Source: Candidatus Fermentibacterota bacterium
Lineage (GTDB): Bacteria > JAFGKV01
Assembly (NCBI GenBank): GCA_016928395.1
Contig: JAFGKV010000251.1
Coordinates: forward strand, 1-6,155
Direction of reading: 5' to 3'
DNA: 6,155 nucleotides
Translations under genes and position numbers: made by a program
Part shown: positions 1-6,068 of the stretch, one piece after another
Layout: each line of letters starts with the position of its first letter
How positions within the stretch are numbered: position 1 is the stretch's first letter
The notes under the pieces: generated by a model
Seen by the model: the letters and a program-made list of their open reading frames with translations, nothing else
The model's database searches: none
What the model was told of the DNA's origin: nothing

Positions 1-9
1 AGGAGCGGC

Positions 10-90
10 AAGCGCTCGCGGCGGCAAAAAGCCTCCGGCTGGTCGTTTCTGCCTTCTTGTCTTCGGGAGGGTGTCCCCCGGCGCGCGAAG
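10..90 (+). repeat. Left copy of the inverted edge repeat
   Basis: Positions 42-70 (29 bases) are an exact reverse complement of 6092-6120. The similarity continues inward, imperfectly, over 71-90 against 6069-6091 (a C-run followed by alternating GC and ending in GAAG, with a few length differences). It also continues outward over about 10-25 against 6129-6143 (AAGCG, TCGCGG and GGC blocks shared, one gap, one mismatch). The repeat therefore runs close to the window edge and may continue outside it. Inside the left copy, CGTTTCTGCC (44-53) also pairs with GGCAGAAACG (108-117), giving a local stem not found beside the right copy. It could be the terminal inverted repeat of a mobile cassette, or one member of a dispersed intergenic repeat family; the window alone cannot separate these. 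Confidence 0.85.
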
Positions 91-152
91 AAAAGGCAAT
101 GCGGATTGGCAGAAACGCCAGCCTCGGCTTTCCCGCCCACCACCCGAAGAGC

Positions 153-174
153 GCAGAACGCTCCCGCGTTCTGC
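153..174. repeat. Perfect 9-bp inverted repeat, 4-base loop
   Basis: GCAGAACGC (153-161) and GCGTTCTGC (166-174) are exact reverse complements separated by TCCC. No T-run follows, so it does not look like an intrinsic terminator. Its role is unknown; it is one of a series of stems in this non-coding stretch. Confidence 0.75.
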
Positions 175-240
175 TTAACACTCCGCAGTCAATCGGCTCG
201 GTCTCGCCTACGCTCAACAAAGCCGTTTCACTGCTCTGTG

Positions 241-290
241 AAGACAAAAACCGCTCCGGCAGAGCGTTTGTCTTTCGTGAAACACGAAAG
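241..290. repeat. Two overlapping, mutually exclusive hairpins
   Basis: The first hairpin spans 241-274: AAGACAAA (241-248) pairs with TTTGTCTT (267-274), and CGCTC (252-256) pairs with GAGCG (262-266), with a three-base bulge AAC on one side and a CGGCA loop. The second spans 272-290: CTTTCGTG (272-279) and CACGAAAG (283-290) are exact complements around an AAA loop. They share 272-274, so both cannot form fully at once. A third stem, CGAAAGC (285-291) with GCTTTCG (302-308), competes with the second. If transcribed this could form a switchable RNA fold, but no adjacent gene supports a specific role. Confidence 0.6.
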
Positions 291-349
291 CCAATCCCTC
301 TGCTTTCGTCGCCCCGAAAACCCGTCGCACTTTTCAGCGGTCGCTTTCG

Positions 350-363
350 CGCCGCGCGCGGCG
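350..363. repeat. 14-base perfect GC palindrome
   Basis: CGCCGCGCGCGGCG is its own reverse complement. It is followed by a short CCGGC (377-381) / GCCGG (385-389) stem with a TAC loop. Part of the series of palindromes in this non-coding stretch; function unknown. Confidence 0.6.
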
Positions 364-491
364 GGCCGCTGCGGCTCCGGCTACGCCGGGCCTCGCTTTG
401 GTCGCTTCGCTCCAAGGAATGTCTTCACAATCTCTGAATACATCTGTCAATCAAACCCTTGTATCCCATCGCTCGACGGCAACGCCCCTCC

Positions 492-625
492 GAGGCTAAG
501 CGCGCTTTCTCTCCGTTCCGGGCCAGAACACCGGTCGCTCGCTACGCTATGGAGGCGAGCGGGCTTGTTTGCCTGCAGCAAACACCCGGTGTTTCTGGCC
601 CTCCACGGAGCGCGCGCTACGCCTC
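492..625. repeat. Large imperfect palindrome with two apical hairpins
   Basis: The arms at 492-534 and 586-625 pair over about 33 positions. GAGGC (492-496) pairs with GCCTC (621-625), GCGCGC (500-505) with 612-617, CTCCGT (511-516) with ACGGAG (605-610), and the 15 bases at 520-534 with 586-601, leaving one bulged T. Small internal loops separate these blocks. The 51-base apex holds two more stems: CGCTCG (536-541) with CGAGCG (556-561), and TGTTTGC (566-572) with GCAAACA (578-584). The predicted shape is a long interrupted stem ending in a three-way junction. The interrupted-stem form suggests folded single-stranded DNA or a structured RNA rather than a protein operator. No integron attC core (GTTRRRY with RYYYAAC) was found at its ends. 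Confidence 0.6.
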
Positions 626-709
626 TTCCGGGGCGCCGCTGGCTTCGCTCATCACAGACCGCCCAACCACCCTTCCGCGCGGGACGCCCCCCGGAAGAGT
701 CCCGCGCGG
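623..709. repeat. Nested inverted repeats, including a perfect 11-bp stem
   Basis: CCGCGCGGGAC (675-685) and GTCCCGCGCGG (699-709) are exact complements around a 13-base loop. Competing with this, CTCTTCCGGGGCG (623-635) matches the reverse complement of 685-699 apart from two extra C residues. The two pairings share 685 and 699, and the loop of the first is an arm of the second, so they are alternatives. The 623-635 arm also overlaps the base of the large palindrome ending at 625. Confidence 0.6.
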
Positions 710-849
710 TCGCTGGCGTCACTCCCGCCACACTCGCCGTTTCCCACACCACCCACAGACGGACTCCGAGCGCGTGGTGCCCCTGGTCAATTGCCGTGTT
801 GTGCTGCAGCTTTTCTCCTTGATTACCGCGGAGCATGTTGAGGATTCTC

Positions 850-865
850 GCTCATCGGAATGAGC
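850..865 (+). promoter_or_regulatory. Hairpin covering the start codon of the Mrr-like gene
   Basis: GCTCAT (850-855) and ATGAGC (860-865) are exact complements with a CGGA loop, so the ATG lies in the 3' arm. The best purine-rich candidate ribosome site, TTGAGGA (838-844), sits about 15 bases before the ATG, too far for normal spacing. CGGA immediately before the ATG is too close to serve. The hairpin might limit initiation or shorten the effective spacing. The stem is only 6 bp, so this remains a suggestion. Confidence 0.35.
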
Positions 866-1741
866 ATTTGGGAATACAGAGAACAGCCTAGGCTGAACGT
901 AGCTCTGGCGGTGCAAAGAACACAATGCCTTTACTGCAAGTCGAAACTGACCCAGATCGCAGCCCCGACTGACTTCTCCGAGTCTTGGCTGCACATGTGT
1001 ACGGCTTGCGGCTGGTGGAAAGCGGCGTCGATCTACCTCGATGCTGATGTCACGGAGGAAGCCTATAGTCGCGTTCTCGAGGACCCACCGGACCCAGATG
1101 ACAAGCTTTCGCTGAGTTCAATTCGGTCTCGGAAGGGCACGCTCATCGACAACAGCGACATCACAGAAGCACGAGGAATCCGGTATACTTTTGGCGCTAT
1201 CGGGTCCTTGAGGGAATTCGATCTGGCCGATGTTGAGGCGCCAATCAGAGAGGTGCGCTCCTACCTCACGGCGCGCTATCACAGCAGATTCACGGTGCAC
1301 CCACGGCTGTTTGAAGAAACGGTAGCGAGCGTGTTCAAGAGCTTGGGCTTCGAGGTCTTGGTTACCGGGTACGGAAACGATGGGGGGATAGACGTGATTC
1401 TCTCCTGCCCCGGAGGGACCGCGGTGGGCGTTCAAGTCAAGAGGACGAAGAATGCCATAAAGGTCGAGCAGATCAGGAGCCTCGCAGGGGCTCTTCTAGT
1501 CGCTGGGATCACCACGGGTGTGTTCGTAACTACATCGTGCTTCCAGCGGGGTTGTTGCGCTACTGCCAGTCTCGCGGCCATAAGAGGTAAACCCATACAT
1601 CTCATCGATGCGAGACGATTCTACCAAGCTCTAAAGATCGCGCAGAGGTCCGAGGGCTGGTCGTTCGATGATTGTACGGCGCCGTTTGTGATGGCAGAGC
1701 AGCAGTTGCTCCGCGTCAGCCTCTGGACTACAGGTCTGTGA
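860..1741 (+). CDS. Zinc-ribbon plus Mrr-type restriction endonuclease-like protein
   Basis: A 293-residue protein, probably a DNA-cleaving enzyme acting in the cytoplasm. Near the N-terminus are two cysteine pairs, C23-x2-C26 and C47-x2-C50 followed by GWWK, typical of a zinc ribbon that could bind DNA. Residues about 145-260 match the Mrr catalytic domain of the PD-(D/E)XK superfamily: helix FEETVASVFKSLGF with E152, then GYGNDGGIDVIL with catalytic D178, then VGVQVKR with Q192 and K194, followed by an IRSLAGAL helix and a GVFVTTS strand. All expected catalytic residues are present, so the nuclease looks intact. Residues 55-145 are a linker of unknown fold. ATG 860 is the only usual start codon in frame before the stop at 839-841. 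The twin methyltransferase gene follows on the same strand after 129 bases. Mrr-family enzymes often cleave modified DNA, but whether this one needs methylated or unmethylated DNA cannot be read from sequence. Confidence 0.88.
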   Translation: MSIWEYREQPRLNVALAVQRTQCLYCKSKLTQIAAPTDFSESWLHMCTACGWWKAASIYLDADVTEEAYSRVLEDPPDPDDKLSLSSIRSRKGTLIDNSDITEARGIRYTFGAIGSLREFDLADVEAPIREVRSYLTARYHSRFTVHPRLFEETVASVFKSLGFEVLVTGYGNDGGIDVILSCPGGTAVGVQVKRTKNAIKVEQIRSLAGALLVAGITTGVFVTTSCFQRGCCATASLAAIRGKPIHLIDARRFYQALKIAQRSEGWSFDDCTAPFVMAEQQLLRVSLWTTGL

Positions 1742-1870
1742 CAGGGCCAAAGAGCCCCGCGCGATCTACGACCATCCTTACGCGAAAAGAGTTGGACGGC
1801 GTTTCCTGTGAAGATTGCTATTGCGGAAGTTCTGGGCTATTGCTAGATTCCCAGAAATGGTGATCGGCGA
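1742..1870 (+). promoter_or_regulatory. Gap before the methyltransferase gene with a weak candidate promoter
   Basis: A possible sigma-70-type promoter for the methyltransferase gene lies at 1821-1849: TTGCGG (1821-1826), a 17-base spacer, then TAGATT (1844-1849) preceded by TGC, which fits an extended -10. Transcription would start near 1856, leaving a leader of about 15 bases. Each hexamer is only a partial match. A separate promoter would let modification be expressed without the endonuclease, a common arrangement in restriction-modification loci. The start ATG at 1871 has only a weak GGCGA upstream. A short frame reading through this gap and ending at 1863 has no support as a gene. Confidence 0.3.
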
Positions 1871-4714
1871 ATGAAGCAAACGAGTTCCCTTTACGACATC
1901 CAGCTCGGGTTGGGCCTCACGGTTTACGAAGAGAGAGCAGGGTATGGAACAGCGCTCGAGTCTGAGGCCCCCACCTATCCTGAAGTCGAGGACTTGGGCG
2001 ACCTACGACAGAGCGACAAACTGGTCAGAGACCTTAGAAGAATCGACTGGGCATTCACTGAGGACGACACAGACTTCCTGACTCACGACCTTCATCCTTA
2101 CCCCGCTAAATTCATTCCTCAAATACCCGGCCACTTGATAGCGCGGCTGTCACGCCGCGGCGAACTCGTCCTGGACCCCTTCGGTGGGAGTGGGACAGCC
2201 GCCCTTGAAGCCATTCGACTTGGGCGCAGGGCGGTGAGCGTTGACGCCAACGCTGTCGGTTCTCTGATCGGCAAAGTCAAGACATGCAATATCACAAGAG
2301 ACGTGGCAACGGACCTACACGGCATCAGGTGCGTCCTCACAGCACAGTTGCAGGACCTGCCTTCTGATCCGGCACATTTGATGTCGAAGTACAAGGAGTA
2401 CATCCCCGCGATCCCGAATCGAGAGAAATGGTTCCCGGACACATCGTGTGGGGAACTTGGCCTCATACGCTCCGCCGTCATGCAGATGACAACGGAGGCT
2501 GCGAGGAGCATCGGCCTGCTTGCTCTTTCCCGCATCATCCTCAGGGCGTCGTTTCAGGACTCTGAGACGAGATACTCAAGCAGGCCCAAGGAGATCGACC
2601 CAGGCGAAACAATCAAGGTGTACCTGCAGAATCTAGAGGAAATCATCAGGAACATCCTCAAGACCCAGCCTACCATCAGATATGGAGTCGCGCAGTTTGT
2701 CACGGCAGATACGCGCACCCTCGGGGATGACGTGATCCAATCTGAGTCGGTGGACCTTATCGTGACCTCGCCGCCTTATGGAAATGCTATGGACTACCAT
2801 CTCTATCACAGATTTCGGTTGCTTTGGCTCGGCAATGACCCGCGCGCACTGGCCCGAATAGAAATCGGCTCACACCTTCGACATCAGAGAGAATCGAGCG
2901 GTTTCGACGCATACATGCGTGAGATGACAGATTGCCTTGGAGTCATGTTCAGAGTATTGCGCCCAGGGCGCTACGCAGCGCTTGTGGTTGGTGATTCCAT
3001 CTACGAAAACGTGCTACACCACGGAGCAACGGCGTTTGCCGAACGCGCAACCGATGTCGGTTTTCAGACCGTGTGTATCATCGAGCGAGAGATTCACAGA
3101 ACCAAGCGATCCTTCCTCGCTGCAGGCCGACGCGCCACAACGGAGAATATCTTGGTACTGAGAAAGCCGGAGCACGATCTCAACCTCTTGCTAGAAGCCC
3201 CGCCATACAAACTCTGGCCCTATGAGGAGATGCTCAGAACGCGCGAGGCTCGGAGCATCCTACACAAGCAACCACACGCGAACGGACGAGGACTGGAGAT
3301 CGACCTTGATTCTTGGGCAATCTCCGATGCCAGACGACTCGTGTTCACACACCGTCTTTGGCACACAGCAACACTCAGGGAGCCCACATGGCAGGCCATC
3401 CTGGAGAATGGATTCGTTTCTCAACCCTCCGCTAGGAAGGATCCGAAGTATGTCACTCATGGTATTCACGCCTACAAAGGCAAGTTCTACCCGCAGCTTG
3501 CGAAAGCCCTAATCAATCTTGCAGAAACGCGCCCTGGCGCCTTTGTCCTAGACCCCTTCTGCGGCAGTGGCACCACGCTCCTCGAGGGCTACCTCAATGG
3601 CTGTCGTACAGCTGGCTGTGATATGCATCCTCTTGCCGCAAAGATCGCGCGAGCCAAGATCGGCATCCTTGATACAAACCCCGACGTTCTCCGCGAGGCG
3701 GTCGTCACCATACTGCGCAAGATGGAGGGGGCGGAGAACCGTGTTCCAGCAGGTCGCGAACAGTTCGCTCCAGAGTCGGTCGGCGAGATTGAGAAGTGGT
3801 TCCCCGGACCTGTGGCAGACAAGTTGAATTTGGTCCTGAAGGTCATTCGAACAGTCACCGTGGGTGTCATGCAGGATTTCTTCGAGGTGCTGCTTAGCAG
3901 CATCATCCGTGACGTTTCTCAGCAGGATCCCAGTGACCTGCGAATCCGACGCCGGAAGACCCCCATAAAGGACGCCGACGTGTTCGGCCTGTTTGCCAAT
4001 GCACTAGACGCGCAGTATCAGCGAATCGAGAGGTTCTGGTCTGTCCGGGGACATGCGCCGAACAAATTCCACGGATGTAGCGTTGTGGAGGGGGACTCAC
4101 GCAATCCCAAGACATTCGCGCAGATCGGTGCCGGGCCAGGGACTGTGGACCTGATTCTTACGAGCCCACCGTATGCTACTGCACTCCCCTACATTGACAC
4201 AGACCGGCTGTCATTGCTGGTTCTCATGGGCCTCGATGCGAGCAAACGCCGTCCTCTCGAGCAAGGCTTGGTCGGAAGCCGCGAAATCATCACCAGCGAG
4301 AAGCGGCATTGGGAGGGTCGTCTCATGGGGCCCCATGAAGACTCATTGCCCCGGGGAGTGAGGCGCGAGCTCCGTGCCCTGACGGCACGCATCGCAGACT
4401 CAAACGGTGGGTTCCGGCGCAAGAATATGCCGGCCCTCCTGACGAGGTTCTTCTCCGACATGGCCACGATTCTCGGCAATTGCGAACGGGTGTTGAGAGA
4501 CGGTGGGCAAGCGATGATTGTCATTGGCGACAACCGAACCAGCATCGACGATGAAGATGTGCGTATTCCGACGACGGACTGGGTTCAGGAAACAGCACTT
4601 CACATGGGGCTGAAGCTTGTCGAGAGAATCGACATATCGGTAACGACCGAGAACCTAGTCCACATCAGGAATGCTATTACGGAGAATGTTGTCCTGTGGC
4701 TGAAGAAGCGCTGA
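1871..4714 (+). CDS. Fused twin DNA methyltransferase (two amino-methyltransferase domains in tandem)
   Basis: A 947-residue protein expected to transfer methyl groups from S-adenosylmethionine to exocyclic amino groups in DNA (N4-cytosine or N6-adenine). Two domains carry the same motif series. Domain 1 has HPYPAKFIPQIP (H75-P86), SAM-binding DPFGGSGT (102-109), EKWFP (W187) and catalytic TSPPYG (T299-Y303), ending near 435. Domain 2 has HGIHAYKGKFYPQL (530-543), DPFCGSGT (561-568), EKWFP (W643) and TSPPYA (764-768), ending at the C-terminus. Spacings match closely: motif I to WFP is 85 and 82 residues, WFP to TSPPY 112 and 121. After TSPPY both have an LGxxxRVLR-type helix and a V(V/I)GD strand. 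Both catalytic motifs are intact. TSPPY favours N4-cytosine but does not prove it. Motif I precedes motif IV in both halves, unlike the usual beta-class order. Residues about 440-525 form a linker. Two fused domains suit an asymmetric recognition site, one domain per strand, which is inference. The gene follows the Mrr-like nuclease and converges on the PLD nuclease. Confidence 0.92.
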   Translation: MKQTSSLYDIQLGLGLTVYEERAGYGTALESEAPTYPEVEDLGDLRQSDKLVRDLRRIDWAFTEDDTDFLTHDLHPYPAKFIPQIPGHLIARLSRRGELVLDPFGGSGTAALEAIRLGRRAVSVDANAVGSLIGKVKTCNITRDVATDLHGIRCVLTAQLQDLPSDPAHLMSKYKEYIPAIPNREKWFPDTSCGELGLIRSAVMQMTTEAARSIGLLALSRIILRASFQDSETRYSSRPKEIDPGETIKVYLQNLEEIIRNILKTQPTIRYGVAQFVTADTRTLGDDVIQSESVDLIVTSPPYGNAMDYHLYHRFRLLWLGNDPRALARIEIGSHLRHQRESSGFDAYMREMTDCLGVMFRVLRPGRYAALVVGDSIYENVLHHGATAFAERATDVGFQTVCIIEREIHRTKRSFLAAGRRATTENILVLRKPEHDLNLLLEAPPYKLWPYEEMLRTREARSILHKQPHANGRGLEIDLDSWAISDARRLVFTHRLWHTATLREPTWQAILENGFVSQPSARKDPKYVTHGIHAYKGKFYPQLAKALINLAETRPGAFVLDPFCGSGTTLLEGYLNGCRTAGCDMHPLAAKIARAKIGILDTNPDVLREAVVTILRKMEGAENRVPAGREQFAPESVGEIEKWFPGPVADKLNLVLKVIRTVTVGVMQDFFEVLLSSIIRDVSQQDPSDLRIRRRKTPIKDADVFGLFANALDAQYQRIERFWSVRGHAPNKFHGCSVVEGDSRNPKTFAQIGAGPGTVDLILTSPPYATALPYIDTDRLSLLVLMGLDASKRRPLEQGLVGSREIITSEKRHWEGRLMGPHEDSLPRGVRRELRALTARIADSNGGFRRKNMPALLTRFFSDMATILGNCERVLRDGGQAMIVIGDNRTSIDDEDVRIPTTDWVQETALHMGLKLVERIDISVTTENLVHIRNAITENVVLWLKKR

Positions 4715-4720
4715 ACGTGG

Positions 4721-5980
4721 TCACGCGTAGCCGAAACGTCGGTCGCTGTTACGCACGGGTTGCGTGCAGAACGCAATCCACGACCGATACTCCGGTGTAC
4801 CCCTGCGCGCGAGGACGCATTCGTATTCGGCATCCGGTTGAGCGACCCTTGTGATCCGCACGACATCGCCGAGATCACCACCCGCATTCACAAGAGGACG
4901 AACGTAGAAGCGGAAGTCCGAGCTGTTCTCGTACATGTACATCCGTACTGTTTGCGTGACTACATTTCCAGGTTCCTCCACACTCCAGACCCTCCAGTGG
5001 GGCCGCCAATTCCAATACACCCGACCTCGCCCGCCCCGAGGCCCCTCATCGCGGGTGTACTCATTGGGCCAGCCCCAGAACTCCTGCGCGAGCTCCATCG
5101 CCTCCAAAGGAATTCGGGCCTCACCTGGAATGTTGTCCCCTTGCAGTGTCGGCAGCGTCATGTAGAAGGATGCCGGCGCTATTGCGTCACCCCGCCCTTC
5201 ACCCATCGGCTCGGGATGCGCACCCACCGGTCTGCGAGCAGGATGTCGGCGCTGTCGCACTTGCCGCCTACGCTGTCTCACCCCCTCCAGAAGGCCCTCC
5301 AGGATACGTGCAGGAAGTGGTGGCGGATTCTGGATCGGCTCCACTCCGAAAGGCGATTCCAGAGCTTCGGCTCCCCCGGCATCCCGCCGACGCTCCGTCA
5401 CTCCGTCAGCCCTGCTTCTGCGCGCTTCGGCCTCTGTCGGCACGTCACCTCTCGCCACCAAGAGCGCGAGGAACTCCTCCGTGAGCCGATACGCAGTGGC
5501 ACCCCGCGGGTCCAAGAACCGCTGCAACTGTCTTTGAGCTGCCTCATACACCTCGCGATCGGCAGGTAGTTCGTATGCGATTCTCGCGCTGCCCTCGTAG
5601 TTGCCGAAGAACCCGCCCTCGGTGATGTTGTGTGAACCGATAATGATCTCAGCACGATCCGGCCACTCGAAAAGGTAGACTTTCGGATGGAAAGTGTGCC
5701 GGGGTAGCCTGTGCTTGATCACGAACGCCTCAACACCCCACGATAGAATCTCGCGTAGCACCTCTTGGCTTGTCCCGCCCAAGTCGATGCCAACGACAGC
5801 CCGGACCTCGGTGCCCTGACGCCGAAGGTCGACTATGGCGTCTCTGTACCTCAGAGCGGTTTGCAGGCCTACGAATGCCGACACCAAGACTACTCTCCGC
5901 GGCGACGGTTCGGCTTCAAGGATGTCACCGATGATCCGTCCGAGTTGTTCATCGGGTTGCGCAATATACGTAACGTTCAC
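4721..5980 (-). CDS. Phospholipase-D-family restriction endonuclease (NgoFVII/BfiI-like)
   Basis: A 419-residue protein if translation starts at GTG 5980; an in-frame TTG at 6007 would add 9 residues. GTG is preferred because GGTGG lies four bases upstream and the likely -10 box overlaps the TTG. Residues about 5-170 form a PLD nuclease domain: VVLVSAFVG strand, VRAVVGIDLGGTS, then TFHPKVYLF with H98 and K100, IIIGSHNITEGGF with S116 and N118, and NYEGSARI with E129. There is a single HxK motif, so a homodimer sharing one active site would be expected, as in BfiI. Residues about 185-268 are an Arg/Pro-rich linker. Residues 270-419, beginning FYMTLPTLQG and including IPGEARIPLEAMELAQEFWGWP, resemble the C-terminal, probably B3-like DNA-binding part of NgoFVII-type enzymes; this assignment is less sure. 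PLD nucleases of this type cut without a metal ion. The gene converges on the methyltransferase gene with 6 bases between stops, leaving no room for a dedicated terminator. Confidence 0.88.
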   Translation of the reverse strand: MNVTYIAQPDEQLGRIIGDILEAEPSPRRVVLVSAFVGLQTALRYRDAIVDLRRQGTEVRAVVGIDLGGTSQEVLREILSWGVEAFVIKHRLPRHTFHPKVYLFEWPDRAEIIIGSHNITEGGFFGNYEGSARIAYELPADREVYEAAQRQLQRFLDPRGATAYRLTEEFLALLVARGDVPTEAEARRSRADGVTERRRDAGGAEALESPFGVEPIQNPPPLPARILEGLLEGVRQRRRQVRQRRHPARRPVGAHPEPMGEGRGDAIAPASFYMTLPTLQGDNIPGEARIPLEAMELAQEFWGWPNEYTRDEGPRGGRGRVYWNWRPHWRVWSVEEPGNVVTQTVRMYMYENSSDFRFYVRPLVNAGGDLGDVVRITRVAQPDAEYECVLARRGTPEYRSWIAFCTQPVRNSDRRFGYA

Positions 5981-5994
5981 GGTTCCACCAGATA

Positions 5995-6006
5995 TGGTAT
6001 ATACCA
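5995..6006. promoter_or_regulatory. 12-base palindrome overlapping the -10 box, possible operator
   Basis: TGGTATATACCA is a perfect palindrome that covers the whole proposed -10 element. A dimeric repressor bound here would block the PLD nuclease promoter, as controller proteins do in some restriction-modification systems. No controller-type small regulator gene is visible in the window, and a second copy of the site was not seen near the other genes. Confidence 0.35.
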
Positions 6007-6026
6007 AGACACTCGCCGAGGTTCAA
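5998..6026 (-). promoter_or_regulatory. Promoter for the PLD nuclease gene
   Basis: Reading the - strand, TTGAAC (6026-6021) is followed by exactly 17 bases and then TATATA (6003-5998), with TGG directly before it as an extended -10. Each hexamer matches the sigma-70 consensus at 4 of 6 positions. Transcription would begin about 7 bases further, near 5990, giving a leader of roughly 10 bases that contains GGTGG and then GTG at 5980. This geometry places the alternative TTG start (6007-6005) inside the promoter and supports the GTG start. Confidence 0.5.
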
Positions 6027-6068
6027 AACCAATGTGGGTCCATCGCTGGGACTGAATGAAGCGTCGGA

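Larger units (their letters stand above)
91..859. other. Long region without a credible gene, rich in inverted repeats
   Basis: I see no gene here with recognisable domain content. Several frames stay open for hundreds of bases, but their translations are rich in Ser, Arg, Pro and Ala, show no family motif and are explained by GC-rich, stop-poor DNA. What the stretch does hold is a dense series of stem-loops, several of them perfect, some nested and some mutually exclusive; the clearest are listed separately. Short motifs such as CTTCGCTC and CTACGCC recur. A less GC-rich island lies at about 416-475, between the stem-loop clusters. No convincing promoter for the downstream endonuclease gene was found in the last 100 bases. 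Confidence 0.7.

Noticed and set aside
153-174. Intrinsic transcription terminator
   Set aside because: The stem is good, but no run of T follows on either strand.
42-625. Integron cassette or attC site as an explanation of the palindromes and edge repeats
   Set aside because: No GTTRRRY / RYYYAAC core pair was found at the ends of the structures, the edge repeats are inverted rather than direct, and there is no integrase.
106-822. A 238-codon open frame on the + strand, overlapping other long open frames in the 5' region
   Set aside because: Several frames are open at once, the translation is Ser/Arg/Pro/Ala-rich with no domain, and the DNA is full of palindromes. It looks like stop-poor GC-rich non-coding DNA.
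91-859. Retron-type non-coding RNA or CRISPR array in the 5' region
   Set aside because: There is no reverse transcriptase gene nearby, and no regularly spaced direct repeats were seen.
1672-1863. A 63-codon frame bridging the Mrr-like gene and the methyltransferase gene, with a CEDCYC cysteine cluster
   Set aside because: It starts inside the Mrr-like gene in another frame and shows no ribosome site or recognisable domain. A real small protein is not excluded but is unsupported.
4760-5569. A 269-codon open frame on the + strand
   Set aside because: It lies entirely antisense to the PLD nuclease gene, whose frame carries recognisable catalytic motifs. The + strand translation shows no family features.
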